This document shows positions 7,236 through 14,806 of a stretch of DNA of 19,390 nt, one piece after another. The number at the start of each line of letters is the position of its first letter. The first letter of the stretch is position 1. The stretch comes from Mobilitalea sp. (lineage in GTDB: Bacteria; Bacillota_A; Clostridia; Lachnospirales; Lachnospiraceae): contig JARKQP010000160.1 of NCBI GenBank assembly GCA_029974875.1, forward strand, positions 1 to 19,390, written 5' to 3'. The translations under genes and the position numbers were made by a program. Under the pieces are notes generated by a model. That model saw nothing but the letters and a program-made list of their open reading frames with translations. It was not told the DNA's origin and searched no databases.

Positions 7236-8859
7236 CAGCTTCTTGAAAGTGAAACAGTTATTTCAGTCAATTACGACCAGGATCATTATCAGCATATTGC
7301 TATTGATATTGCCGGTCAACCTGATAATCATTATGATGACACAGAACTACAGGGATGCTGTTTCGGAGCAGACCCTGTATTCCTGTGAGGTGATATTAAA
7401 CCTATATATGAGTCAGCTGGATAAGGAGATGTACAGTATAGATATGTATTCCAACAACCTCCTAAAGGATGCTGATTTTGTTTTGGTGTCCGAGCAGCAG
7501 GGAGGCTCCAGGTATATCCTGGCAAAGAATTCTATTTACACGGATTACATGAAAAATATGCTGTTTCATTATCTGTCCGTCGGCTATTTTATTTACGCAC
7601 CGGAGCTAAAGGATATGACAATGTCCGTTTCGTCGGTCAAAAACAGGAAGCGGGATAAGCTGGCCGCTTATCTTTCTGACACGGAGATATTGGATCAGTA
7701 TGTCAGGTGGAAGGTTATCGAGGTTGACGGGGAAAAGTACCTGCTTCATTCCTTTAAGACGGGAGGCTTATATTATGGAGGGCTTATCTTTCTGGATGAT
7801 GTCACCAATAATATACTGAACGAGCTGGATTACTCCTCCAAGGAGGTCTCCATTGATAATACGGTGGCAAAGGCCGTACAGAAGAATATGATTGTTTCGG
7901 CAAAGTCACAGAACAAAGGAATTTATCTCCATCTAATGATAGATAAAAATGAAATTTTTTCAAAGCTGCCCCTATCAAAGAGGATATTATCGATTCTGGC
8001 ATATATCTCTTTTATATTGATTCCGGCCCTTTACCTGATCCTGCAGAGGACGCTGATCCGGCCCTTAAGGCATATTGACCGTGCCCTTCGTAAGCTGGAA
8101 AACGGGGAAAAGGCTTACCGTATCGGTAAGCATAACTATGCATTAGAGTTTTTACACATCAACCAATCCTTTAATGATATGGCTGACCAGATAGAAAGCC
8201 TGAAAATAGAAAATTTGGAGCAGGAGCTGCAGCAAAAGCGTATGGAGCTGCAGAATTTACAGCTCCAGGTAAGACCCCATTTCCTGCTGAACATCTTTAA
8301 CCTGATGTTTAATATGGCACAGATCAAGGATTATCTGGGAATCCAAAAGATGGCCATCTATTTATCGAGATATTTCCGCTATCTGTTCCGGGATGGCAAG
8401 GTGCTGCGGAAATTAAGCAGCGAATTAGATGTAGTTAAGGCATATATAGAAGTGACAGAAATAAAGAACTCCAATTGCTTTACTGTTGACTATGATATTG
8501 AAGAGGATGTCCTGGAGGTGGAAATCCCACCCCTGGTCATCCATAATTTCATAGAAAACATTATGAAATATGCGCTTAGGGTGGATAGGATAACCCATAT
8601 TAGGGTCAGGACAGAATCCACACCGGAGTGGGTCAGGATTATCATCGAGGATGACGGACAGGGGATGGACCAAAAAACCCTGGCGCGCATCAATTTGGGT
8701 CTGCCGGTAGAAAAGGACGATGGGGAGCATATCGGCATATGGAATTCCAAGTACAGGCTAAAAACCTTCTGTGGAAGTGAAGCGGACATTGAGGTGTTTT
8801 CCGAATTGGATAAGGGCACGAAGGTAGTCATAAAGCTGCCCTGGACGGGAGGATTTTGA
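7219..8859 (+). CDS. YesM-type sensor histidine kinase
   Basis: A 546-residue membrane kinase. Helix 1 is at about 21-40, an outside sensing domain at 41-250, helix 2 at about 256-276, then a HAMP linker (RPLRHIDRALRKLENG onwards), a coiled coil at about 323-350, and the His_kinase (PF06580) segment with the phospho-acceptor His354 in RPHFLLN. The usual aromatic residue after PHFL is Leu here. The ATP-binding part has the N-box IHNFIENIMKYA (Asn443, Glu446, Asn447), the G1 box EDDGQGMD and the second glycine box HIGIWN. GTG at 7219 overlaps the permease gene by 17 nt. TTG at 7243, with AAAGGA 10 nt upstream, is an alternative start; both imply translational coupling. It probably senses the transporter's sugar or its binding protein. 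Confidence 0.9.
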   Translation: MPLKDSSFLKVKQLFQSITTRIIISILLLILPVNLIIIMMTQNYRDAVSEQTLYSCEVILNLYMSQLDKEMYSIDMYSNNLLKDADFVLVSEQQGGSRYILAKNSIYTDYMKNMLFHYLSVGYFIYAPELKDMTMSVSSVKNRKRDKLAAYLSDTEILDQYVRWKVIEVDGEKYLLHSFKTGGLYYGGLIFLDDVTNNILNELDYSSKEVSIDNTVAKAVQKNMIVSAKSQNKGIYLHLMIDKNEIFSKLPLSKRILSILAYISFILIPALYLILQRTLIRPLRHIDRALRKLENGEKAYRIGKHNYALEFLHINQSFNDMADQIESLKIENLEQELQQKRMELQNLQLQVRPHFLLNIFNLMFNMAQIKDYLGIQKMAIYLSRYFRYLFRDGKVLRKLSSELDVVKAYIEVTEIKNSNCFTVDYDIEEDVLEVEIPPLVIHNFIENIMKYALRVDRITHIRVRTESTPEWVRIIIEDDGQGMDQKTLARINLGLPVEKDDGEHIGIWNSKYRLKTFCGSEADIEVFSELDKGTKVVIKLPWTGGF

Positions 8860-8860
8860 T

Positions 8861-9646
8861 ATGGTACTGCTTTTAGTTGATGACGAGAAAATTACAATAC
8901 AGGGTATGCTTGACGGTGTCCGGTGGAAAGACTGTGGGATCAGTGGAGTGCTGACTGCCTCCGGTACGGAGCAGGCAAAGGAGGTTTTATTAAGCAATAA
9001 GGTAGACCTCTTGCTCTGTGACATAGAAATGCCCGGCGGAAGCGGAATTGAGCTGCTCCGTTGGATTAGAAAGGAGAATAATGAAATCCCCTGTGCATTT
9101 CTTACCTGCCACGCTGATTTCCTCTATGCAAAAGAAGCGGTAAAGCTGGGATGTGTGGATTATCTTTTAAAGCCCCTGGCTTATTCCGAGATAGAAGAGC
9201 TGATCGTAAAAATGGTAAGACAAATCCACCTCCAGAGGGACAGGCAAAGAATTACCCAATATGGGGAGCAGTGGATTAAGGAAAAGGCGGAGGAAGGGAT
9301 ATCACTTCAGGGAAAGCAGCCAAATGGGAAAGAAATAATAGATGATACCATCCGCTATATCCTCGGGCACCTTTCGGAGGACATCACAGTTGCTTCACTG
9401 GCAGGCCGGGTACACTTAAGCCCGGATTATTTAAACCGGCTGTTTAAAAAATATAAGAGTGGTTCGATTAACCATTTTATAATCAGTGAAAGAATGCAAT
9501 TGGCAGCGGAGCTTTTGAAAGAGGATAAATTATCTGCGAATGTCATAGCTTCTATGGTCGGATATGAAAGCTATCCTAATTTTGCGGCTATGTTTAAGAA
9601 GGTCTATGGCGTGACGCCGACACAGTTTAAGGAAAATGCTATGTGA
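8861..9646 (+). CDS. YesN-type response regulator with AraC DNA-binding domain
   Basis: A 261-residue regulator. The receiver domain (1-120) has the acidic pocket Asp7-Asp8-Glu9, phospho-acceptor Asp54 (LCDIEMPG), Thr82 and Lys104 (LLKPL). The AraC-type double helix-turn-helix occupies about 160-257, ending in VYGVTPTQFKE. It is the short form: the roughly 250-residue middle domain of many YesN proteins is missing, with only a 40-residue linker between the two domains. GGGAGG at 8847-8852 lies 8 nt before ATG, and the start is 1 nt after the kinase stop. It should activate the operon that starts at 3706, probably through the 21-bp-spaced repeats at 3594-3631. Confidence 0.92.
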   Translation: MVLLLVDDEKITIQGMLDGVRWKDCGISGVLTASGTEQAKEVLLSNKVDLLLCDIEMPGGSGIELLRWIRKENNEIPCAFLTCHADFLYAKEAVKLGCVDYLLKPLAYSEIEELIVKMVRQIHLQRDRQRITQYGEQWIKEKAEEGISLQGKQPNGKEIIDDTIRYILGHLSEDITVASLAGRVHLSPDYLNRLFKKYKSGSINHFIISERMQLAAELLKEDKLSANVIASMVGYESYPNFAAMFKKVYGVTPTQFKENAM

Positions 9647-9701
9647 GGGTTATATAATCAAATGCTATGCAGTGTAAAGGTTATATAATGAAAGTGCTAT
9701 G
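9634..9701 (+). repeat. Three tandem copies of the AraC gene's 3' end
   Basis: AAATGCTATG occurs at 9634-9643 and 9660-9669, and as AAAGTGCTATG at 9691-9701. The first two copies are each followed by a related block ending in GGTTATATAAT. The first copy includes the last sense codons and the TGA stop (9644-9646). Unit lengths are 26 and 31 bp, so frame is not kept. Confidence 0.8.
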
Positions 9702-9759
9702 TAATGTGGGCTGGGGTTATGGGAATTATTTCCATACTCCGATTATGATGGGAAAAGAG

Positions 9760-9798
9760 GCAATTGGTGAAAGCATATGCTTAGCGCCGATTGCTTTT
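9760..9798 (+). terminator. Intrinsic terminator of the lpl-type operon
   Basis: GCAATTGGTG (9760-9769) pairs with CGCCGATTGC (9785-9794) with two G-U pairs. The inner AAGCATATGCTT is itself self-complementary and extends the stem. TTTT follows at 9795-9798. Confidence 0.8.
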
Positions 9799-9947
9799 AT
9801 ATTGTATTGAGAAAGATTCCAATCTCTTGCCTACCCTGCCGTGGCTTCTCTCTTTTTTAATAGCAGAGAATTTTTTAAAAACGATATTAATTTGAATTAT
9901 TTTGAATAGTTTCTACTAAAAACCGCAATAAATTCCAAAATGTACTA
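9799..9947. other. Spacer before the permease promoter, no gene seen
   Basis: Non-coding and AT-rich. The short hairpin TTCTCT (9846-9851)/AGAGAA (9865-9870) followed by six T residues could be a weak second terminator. The string GTTTCTAC (9909-9916) recalls a purine riboswitch core, but the helices do not form and it lies upstream of the predicted promoter. Confidence 0.35.
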
Positions 9948-9976
9948 TTCCATTATTCCTATATATATTGTATAAT
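9948..9976 (+). promoter_or_regulatory. Predicted sigma-A promoter of the NCS2 permease gene
   Basis: TTCCAT (9948-9953), 17-bp spacer, perfect TATAAT (9971-9976). Transcription would start near 9983 and leave an untranslated leader of about 220 nt. Confidence 0.6.
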
Positions 9977-9982
9977 AAGAGC

Positions 9983-10205
9983 ATGATGTGTTGAGAAAGT
10001 GTGGTGATTTTTAACAAGATTAATAAAAAAAGTATATCTTAATAATTAAATTTTTGTAAACACCCATTATTTTTAACCGTTAGTTAGATTGGTTAATCAG
10101 ATTATGTACAAGCTTTCCCGATAGAATTAATCAATCATCAAACGGCATCTTTCGCGTGTAATAAGCCAGTTACAAAGAACAGCAAATTGAAAGGAAAATT
10201 AATTT
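9983..10205 (+). promoter_or_regulatory. Long 5' leader of the permease gene with two competing stems
   Basis: Stem A pairs TTAACC (10073-10078) with GGTTAA (10091-10096). Stem B pairs GATTGGTTAAT (10087-10097) with ATTAATCAATC (10126-10136). They share 10091-10096 and cannot form together. I recognise no known riboswitch class or PyrR site. AT-rich sequence makes chance pairing likely. Confidence 0.25.
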
Positions 10206-11540
10206 ATGAGTGCGAAGAGAGTAGAAAGAGCAGAAACATCATTATTTGAGCTAAACGGGAAACCTAGCTGGGGGGCGTCTATACCTCAAGCGTTGCAGCA
10301 TGTACTTGCCATGCTTGTCGGAAACATCACTCCTCCTATTTTGGTTGCCCAGTTACTGGGACTTCCTGAGGAAGAAAAAATTTTATTAATGCAGGCAGCT
10401 ATGATCATCGGAGGTCTTACCACCTTACTGCAGCTATTCCCGGTTTTTGGTTTCGGTATGGGCTTACCCAACGTTATGGGTGTTGCCTTTGCCTACATGC
10501 CTATCTTAACAGCAATTGGTGTTAATTATGGTATTCGCGCAATTTTTGGCGCTCAGCTGGTTGGCGCATTTGCTTCTATTTTTATTGGTATCGGTATCGG
10601 TAAGATCCGTAAATTCTTCCCTCCGATTGTAAGTGGTACGGTTGTATTAAGTATTGGTTTATCCCTATACGGGACAGCAATTAATTATATGGCCGGCGGA
10701 AGTCCTTCTGCTGAGAATTTCGGAGAGCTGAAGTATTGGGCAATTGCTTTAATTGTTCTTGCTGTAACTCTTGCGTGTAACTTCTTTGGAAAAGGTTATA
10801 TTAAAGTATCCGGTATGTTAATCGGTATTATTGCAGGCTATATCCTGTCCATCGTCTGGGGAGACATGGTCAGCTTCAATAATGTTGCAACCGCCCAATG
10901 GGTTGCACTTCCCAGAGTTCTTCACTGGGGACTTGAGTTCCATCCCTCCGCAATTATTGCAATGATCATTATGTACATTGTACAGGCCGTTCAGACCATT
11001 GGTGACGTATCCTCCACTGCAATCGGTGCCTTCAACCGTGAAGCCAGTGACAATGAAATCGGCGGCGCTATCAAGGGACAGGGTATCTGCGGTATGCTCG
11101 GTGCCTGCATCGGCGGTCTTCCTACCGATCCCTACAGCCAGAATGTTGGTTTGATTGTAACTACCAAGGTTATTGCAAAAAGAGTATTTTTGATTGTTAG
11201 TACAATTATGATCATAGCAGGCCTATGCCCTAAGTTCGGTGCAGTGATGACCACTATTCCTTATCCTGTACTTGGGGGCGCAACCGTTACCGTATTTGCT
11301 GCTATTACAATGTCTGGTATCCAGTTAATCACCCAGCAGCCGTTAAATTACCGTAACAAAATGATCGTTGGTATTGCCCTGGCTCTCGGTGTCGGTATCA
11401 GCACGGTATCCAGTTCCCTTCAGTTCATGCCTACGGATATCCAGAATATCATCGGTAAGTCTCCTATCGTTGTATCCTTCCTGGTATCCTTCCTATTGAA
11501 TATTGTCGTTCCTAAGGATGAATCTGCGGAAGAAGATTAA
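10206..11540 (+). CDS. NCS2 family nucleobase (xanthine/uric-acid type) permease
   Basis: A 444-residue membrane protein with about 14 hydrophobic helices in the UraA/XanQ fold. The nucleobase-ascorbate transporter signature is at 312-321 (QNVGLIVTTK). It starts with Gln, typical of purine (xanthine, uric acid) carriers, rather than the Glu of uracil carriers. In helix 8 the block AVQTIGDVSSTA aligns with the family's E-[ST]-x-GD segment, but the usual essential glutamate is Gln263 (CAG, 10992-10994). AAAGGA at 10190-10195 lies 10 nt before ATG. The gene stands alone with its own promoter and terminator. A purine carrier is the best call, but the Gln263 change makes mechanism and substrate uncertain. 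Confidence 0.88.
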   Translation: MSAKRVERAETSLFELNGKPSWGASIPQALQHVLAMLVGNITPPILVAQLLGLPEEEKILLMQAAMIIGGLTTLLQLFPVFGFGMGLPNVMGVAFAYMPILTAIGVNYGIRAIFGAQLVGAFASIFIGIGIGKIRKFFPPIVSGTVVLSIGLSLYGTAINYMAGGSPSAENFGELKYWAIALIVLAVTLACNFFGKGYIKVSGMLIGIIAGYILSIVWGDMVSFNNVATAQWVALPRVLHWGLEFHPSAIIAMIIMYIVQAVQTIGDVSSTAIGAFNREASDNEIGGAIKGQGICGMLGACIGGLPTDPYSQNVGLIVTTKVIAKRVFLIVSTIMIIAGLCPKFGAVMTTIPYPVLGGATVTVFAAITMSGIQLITQQPLNYRNKMIVGIALALGVGISTVSSSLQFMPTDIQNIIGKSPIVVSFLVSFLLNIVVPKDESAEED

Positions 11541-11555
11541 TTCCTGGATTAATTC
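11535..11555 (+). repeat. 12-bp-spaced direct repeat spanning the permease stop codon
   Basis: GATTAATTC occurs at 11535-11543 and 11547-11555, one unit of 12 bp apart. The first copy holds the TAA stop (11538-11540), and the second gives another TAA in the same frame at 11550-11552. Confidence 0.8.
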
Positions 11556-11578
11556 TTTAAAAAGAAGTTTATAATTTA

Positions 11579-11636
11579 ACGGGTATTATTGTGGCGCGGC
11601 TCAGGAGCCAGCCCGCAATAATGCCCGTTTTTCTTT
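11579..11636 (+). terminator. Strong intrinsic terminator of the permease gene
   Basis: ACGGGTATTATTGTGG (11579-11594) pairs with CCGCAATAATGCCCGT (11613-11628) over 16 positions including two G-U pairs. An inner GGCT/AGCC hairpin extends it, and TTTTTCTTT runs to 11636. Confidence 0.93.
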
Positions 11637-11795
11637 GTAGTATACATACGGTATGCAGTATTTTCTTCCCGGCAGCGGAGCTGCTTACGCTTAAGGTCCA
11701 ATCTTCCTTTCCCAGCTTTGTTCTAAATCCTTTCCCAGGCAGGATAGCAAAAAAATAGAATGATTTCGCAAAATAATTCAATTCCTAAAGCAATC
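11637..11795. other. Distal mgl upstream spacer, no gene seen
   Basis: Non-coding. A small hairpin GCAGC-GGA-GCTGC lies at 11672-11684. A further CGCAAAATA, resembling the operator repeats downstream, lies at 11767-11775. I see no gene or known RNA. Confidence 0.4.
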
Positions 11796-11824
11796 CGCAA
11801 ATATTTCATATGGAATCGCAAATA
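11796..11824 (+). promoter_or_regulatory. Predicted AraC-type operator of the mgl operon; proximal half overlaps a cre-like site
   Basis: CGCAAATA occurs at 11796-11803 and 11817-11824, exactly 21 bp apart. The proximal copy starts 16 bp before the -35 box, the same offset as in the lpl-type operon. The regulator at 18359 is the likely binder. An alternative or additional reading is that 11810-11825 (ATGGAATCGCAAATAC) matches the CcpA consensus WTGNAANCGNWNNCAW except at the C and the last W. It would then be a cre, which would also suit a sugar operon. Confidence 0.5.
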
Positions 11825-11832
11825 CGTTGAAT

Positions 11833-11861
11833 TTCGGAAGGATGCACCACAATGCTAGAAT
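11833..11861 (+). promoter_or_regulatory. Predicted mgl operon promoter
   Basis: A weak -35 box TTCGGA (11833-11838), 17-bp spacer, and TAGAAT (11856-11861) with an extended -10 TG at 11853-11854. The weak -35 fits an activated promoter. Confidence 0.55.
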
Positions 11862-11908
11862 GAATTTAGCCGCTAAGGCAAATACATTTATTTTAAGGAG
11901 GATATTTT

Positions 11909-13060
11909 ATGAGAAAGCTTTGGTTAGTTCCGGCCTTGCTGCTTTGCGTAAGCTTAGCTGCCTGCAGCACTGGGAGTGGGACAGGTACAACAGAAACTTC
12001 AAATTCAGCGACAGAAGCTGCCAAGACACCGGGGACAGGGACAGGGGAGGATGCAGCTGCGGACAACGCAGCGGAGGGGGAAGCTCCGGTCGCAGGTGCC
12101 TGCTGGTATAATTTTGCAGACACGTTTATTTCAAATGCCAGACAAACCCTGCTGAATGTGTCCAAAGCAGATGGAAGAATCGAAGTCATTGATGCAGACA
12201 GCCAAAATGATGTGGGTACCCAGACCAGCAATATGAATAACATGTTCACCAAAGGAGTTGACTATCTGGTATTAAACAATATCAACACCGGGGCAATTAC
12301 GGAAATCTGCGACCAGATTAAAGAAGAAGGCTGCTATGGTATTTTTGCCAATACGGATACGCCGTCGGACGAGGACTTTGCTAAGAATGACAAGCTGTAC
12401 AGTGTGGCATCCCGCGCTCCTGAATCAGGAACCATTATGGGCGAGGCGGTAGTGAAGTACTGGAAGGCACATCCGGAGGCAGACCGCAATGGGAATGGCA
12501 AACTGGATTATGTAATGCTGCTTGGCATCCAGGGACATTATGATACGGAGGTCCGTTCCGAATATTCCATAAAAGCAATTCAGGACGCGGGCATTGAAGT
12601 AAATCAGATCGGAGGAGAGCTTATCTGTGAGTATAACCGTGCGAAGGCACAGGAAGCTGTTGCCGCTCTGCTTGCAAACTACAGTGAAGACATTGACTGT
12701 GTACTCGCTTGTAATGATGATATGGCGCTTGGCGCTATTGAAGCATTAAAGGCAGGCGGTTTCTTTAAGGATGCAGGCACCTATCTTCCAGTCTGCGGCG
12801 TTGATGCTACCGCTGTCGGCTGTGATGCTGTAAGAGAGGGAACCTTATTAACCACGGCATTAAATAACCCTGTGACACTTGCAAAGGCAGTTTATAAGGT
12901 TATGGCTCTTACCAACGAAGGTGCGCAGGTGACCACGGAGAGCCTTGGCATGGCAGGGGTAGAAGTGGAAGGACACCGTATCTGGATCAGCTATAAGGCA
13001 ATTAATGCGGATAATGTGGATGAAGCAAATTATGACATAACGAACACAGCGTTAGAATAA
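11909..13060 (+). CDS. mglB: Galactose/glucose-binding lipoprotein of an ABC importer
   Basis: A 383-residue lipoprotein with lipobox LAAC (Cys19) and an Ala/Gly/Thr/Glu-rich linker to about 62. The mature part matches E. coli MglB at the sugar contacts as I recall them: Asp71 and Phe73 (Asp14, Phe16), Asn123 (Asn91), His210-Asp212-Arg216 in GHYDTEVR (His152, Asp154, Arg158), Asn269 (Asn211), Asp299 (Asp236) and Asn319 (Asn256). The stacking Trp183 is replaced by Tyr242. The loop DRNGNGKLD (192-200) fits the EF-hand-like calcium site of this protein. It therefore probably binds galactose, glucose or a methyl-galactoside. AAGGAGG at 11895-11901 lies 7 nt before ATG. It is the first gene of the mgl operon, and a tandem TAATAG ends it. 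Confidence 0.93.
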   Translation: MRKLWLVPALLLCVSLAACSTGSGTGTTETSNSATEAAKTPGTGTGEDAAADNAAEGEAPVAGACWYNFADTFISNARQTLLNVSKADGRIEVIDADSQNDVGTQTSNMNNMFTKGVDYLVLNNINTGAITEICDQIKEEGCYGIFANTDTPSDEDFAKNDKLYSVASRAPESGTIMGEAVVKYWKAHPEADRNGNGKLDYVMLLGIQGHYDTEVRSEYSIKAIQDAGIEVNQIGGELICEYNRAKAQEAVAALLANYSEDIDCVLACNDDMALGAIEALKAGGFFKDAGTYLPVCGVDATAVGCDAVREGTLLTTALNNPVTLAKAVYKVMALTNEGAQVTTESLGMAGVEVEGHRIWISYKAINADNVDEANYDITNTALE

Positions 13061-13077
13061 TAGCACCTTTATCATTG

Positions 13078-13121
13078 TTTGTGAGAAGCGGGCAGGAGTA
13101 ACAAGGTCTGCTTCTCACAAA
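13078..13121 (+). other. Hairpin in the mglB-mglA gap
   Basis: TTTGTGAGAAGC (13078-13089) and GCTTCTCACAAA (13110-13121) form a perfect 12-bp stem. No T-run follows, so it is not a standard terminator. It lies 17 nt after the mglB stop in a roughly 200-nt spacer. By analogy with other binding-protein-dependent operons it may protect mglB mRNA from 3' decay and raise binding protein over transporter. The remainder of the spacer holds no gene. Confidence 0.75.
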
Positions 13122-13259
13122 GCATATAGGAATTAAGAAGCATAGCTATAGACTTTGCCATTCGCAAAAGCTGTGCCCTGTATAACCTGGGGTATGGACC
13201 TAAGGATGCGGAAAGTCTTATAGCATAGGGCTTGAAATTGTTTGGGAATGGAGGAGAAT

Positions 13260-14792
13260 ATGGAAAATTCTCAGATTGTCCTGAAAATGGAGAATATATC
13301 AAAAAGCTTTCCCGGTGTGAAAGCATTGGACGAAGTATCCATCAGCATCAAACCGGGTAAGGTCCATGCGCTGATGGGTGAAAATGGAGCAGGAAAATCT
13401 ACGTTAATGAAATGTGCCTTCGGACTTTACCATCCGGACCAGGGCACCATGTCCATGAATGGGGAGGCAGTGCATTTTACTTGTGCGCGGGATGCCATGG
13501 ATCATGGGATCTCCATGATCCATCAGGAGCTGCACCCGGTTAAAACCAGAAATGTAATGGAAAACATATGGATCGGCAGGATTCCCCATAAAAGAGCCAT
13601 TGGCCTTAATTGGGTCAATGAGAGAAAGATGTATGAAGATACGAAAGCCCTGTTTGAGGACTTGGGAATCGATATTAACCCGCGCACCATGGTGGGAGAG
13701 CTGTCCGTATCCCATTGCCAGCTGTTAGAGATAGCAAGGGCTGTTTCTTATAACGCAAAGGTCATTATCATGGATGAACCCACCTCTTCACTTACAGAAA
13801 CAGAGGCAGAGCTGTTATTTCATATCATTCGGAAATTAACCTCCCAGGGAGTCGCCATTATCTACATATCACACAAGATCGAAGAAATTCTTAAAATATC
13901 CGATGAGGTTATCATTATGCGTGACGGCCGTCTGATTGGAAGCTGGCTGGCAACGGAGCTGACGATGGAAACCATTGTAAACCGTATGGTAGGCCGGGAG
14001 ATGACCCAACGCTTTCCCGAGAAAAAGCACCGGCCGGGCAAAGAGCATTTGGTTGTTAAAGGCTTCACCTCTGCAAACCCTTCTTCCTTTAAAGATATCA
14101 GCTTTATCCTGAAAAAAGGAGAAATCCTAGGTATCGGAGGCTTGGTAGGTGCACAGAGGACAGAGTTAATGGAGTCCTTATTCGGTCTCAGACCCATTTC
14201 CACCGGCTGCCTCCACATTGATGGAAAGGAAGTAAAGATTAAAAGTCCAAAGGATGCGATTAAGCATGGAATGGCGCTGCTCACAGAGGAACGGCGTACC
14301 ACGGGAATCATACCAATGCTTTCTGTGATGGAAAACATTGTGCTCTCGAACCAGTCGGCAAATACAAGGCATTATACAAAGGGAAGGCTGTTCTTAAAGG
14401 ATAGGATCCGCAGGGAGGATGCCGGGCGGTACGTGAAGTCCTTTTCCATCAAAACTCCTGGAATTAAGACCCTGATCAGAAACCTGTCAGGCGGTAACCA
14501 GCAAAAGGCCCTGCTCGGCAGATGGATGCTGCTGGAGCCGGATATTCTTATCCTGGATGAGCCTACCAGAGGAATTGATGTGGGAGCAAAGTATGAGATA
14601 TATTGTCTTATGGAGGACATGGCGCAGGCAGGAAAAAGTGTAATTATGATCAGCTCTGAAATGCCGGAGCTGATGGGTATGTCTGACAAAGTCATGGTTA
14701 TGTGTGAGGGACATCTGTCCGGAATTCTTGAGGGCGGGGATATCACGGAAAGAAGGATCATGTATCTGGCCAGCACCTACGAAACAGCCTAA
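13260..14792 (+). CDS. mglA: Galactose/methyl-galactoside ABC transporter ATPase, two fused nucleotide-binding domains
   Basis: A 510-residue double ATPase of the CUT2 class. Domain 1 has Walker A GENGAGKST (40-48), Q-loop Gln89, signature LSVSHCQ (148-154, like the LSVSQ of E. coli MglA) and Walker B VIIMDEPTSSLTE (168-180). Domain 2 has the degenerate Walker A GLVGAQRTE (294-302), TEERRTTG (342-349), signature LSGGNQQ (409-415) and Walker B ILILDEPTRGIDVGAK (429-444). Degenerate first-signature and second Walker A motifs are normal for MglA. I start at ATG 13260 because GGAGGAG (13250-13256) sits just before it. Earlier in-frame TTG 13242 and ATG 13248 lack a site. The mglC ribosome binding site overlaps this stop codon. 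Confidence 0.95.
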   Translation: MENSQIVLKMENISKSFPGVKALDEVSISIKPGKVHALMGENGAGKSTLMKCAFGLYHPDQGTMSMNGEAVHFTCARDAMDHGISMIHQELHPVKTRNVMENIWIGRIPHKRAIGLNWVNERKMYEDTKALFEDLGIDINPRTMVGELSVSHCQLLEIARAVSYNAKVIIMDEPTSSLTETEAELLFHIIRKLTSQGVAIIYISHKIEEILKISDEVIIMRDGRLIGSWLATELTMETIVNRMVGREMTQRFPEKKHRPGKEHLVVKGFTSANPSSFKDISFILKKGEILGIGGLVGAQRTELMESLFGLRPISTGCLHIDGKEVKIKSPKDAIKHGMALLTEERRTTGIIPMLSVMENIVLSNQSANTRHYTKGRLFLKDRIRREDAGRYVKSFSIKTPGIKTLIRNLSGGNQQKALLGRWMLLEPDILILDEPTRGIDVGAKYEIYCLMEDMAQAGKSVIMISSEMPELMGMSDKVMVMCEGHLSGILEGGDITERRIMYLASTYETA

Positions 14793-14806
14793 AGGAGAAT
14801 TTTGAT

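Noticed and set aside
9892..9955. Purine riboswitch-like string GTTTCTAC before a purine-type permease
   Set aside because: Flanking segments do not form the P1 and P3 helices, the GACTA element is not intact, and it lies upstream of the best promoter.
11827..12111. 94-codon frame overlapping the mglB start
   Set aside because: It is out of frame with mglB, covers its promoter and leader, and has no product features.
13242..13259. TTG start for mglA giving six extra residues
   Set aside because: The ribosome binding site GGAGGAG lies inside this stretch and points to ATG 13260.
13700..13725. Apparently broken first ABC signature (LSVSHCQ) in MglA
   Set aside because: E. coli MglA has a similar LSVSQ-type motif here, so this is normal for the family.
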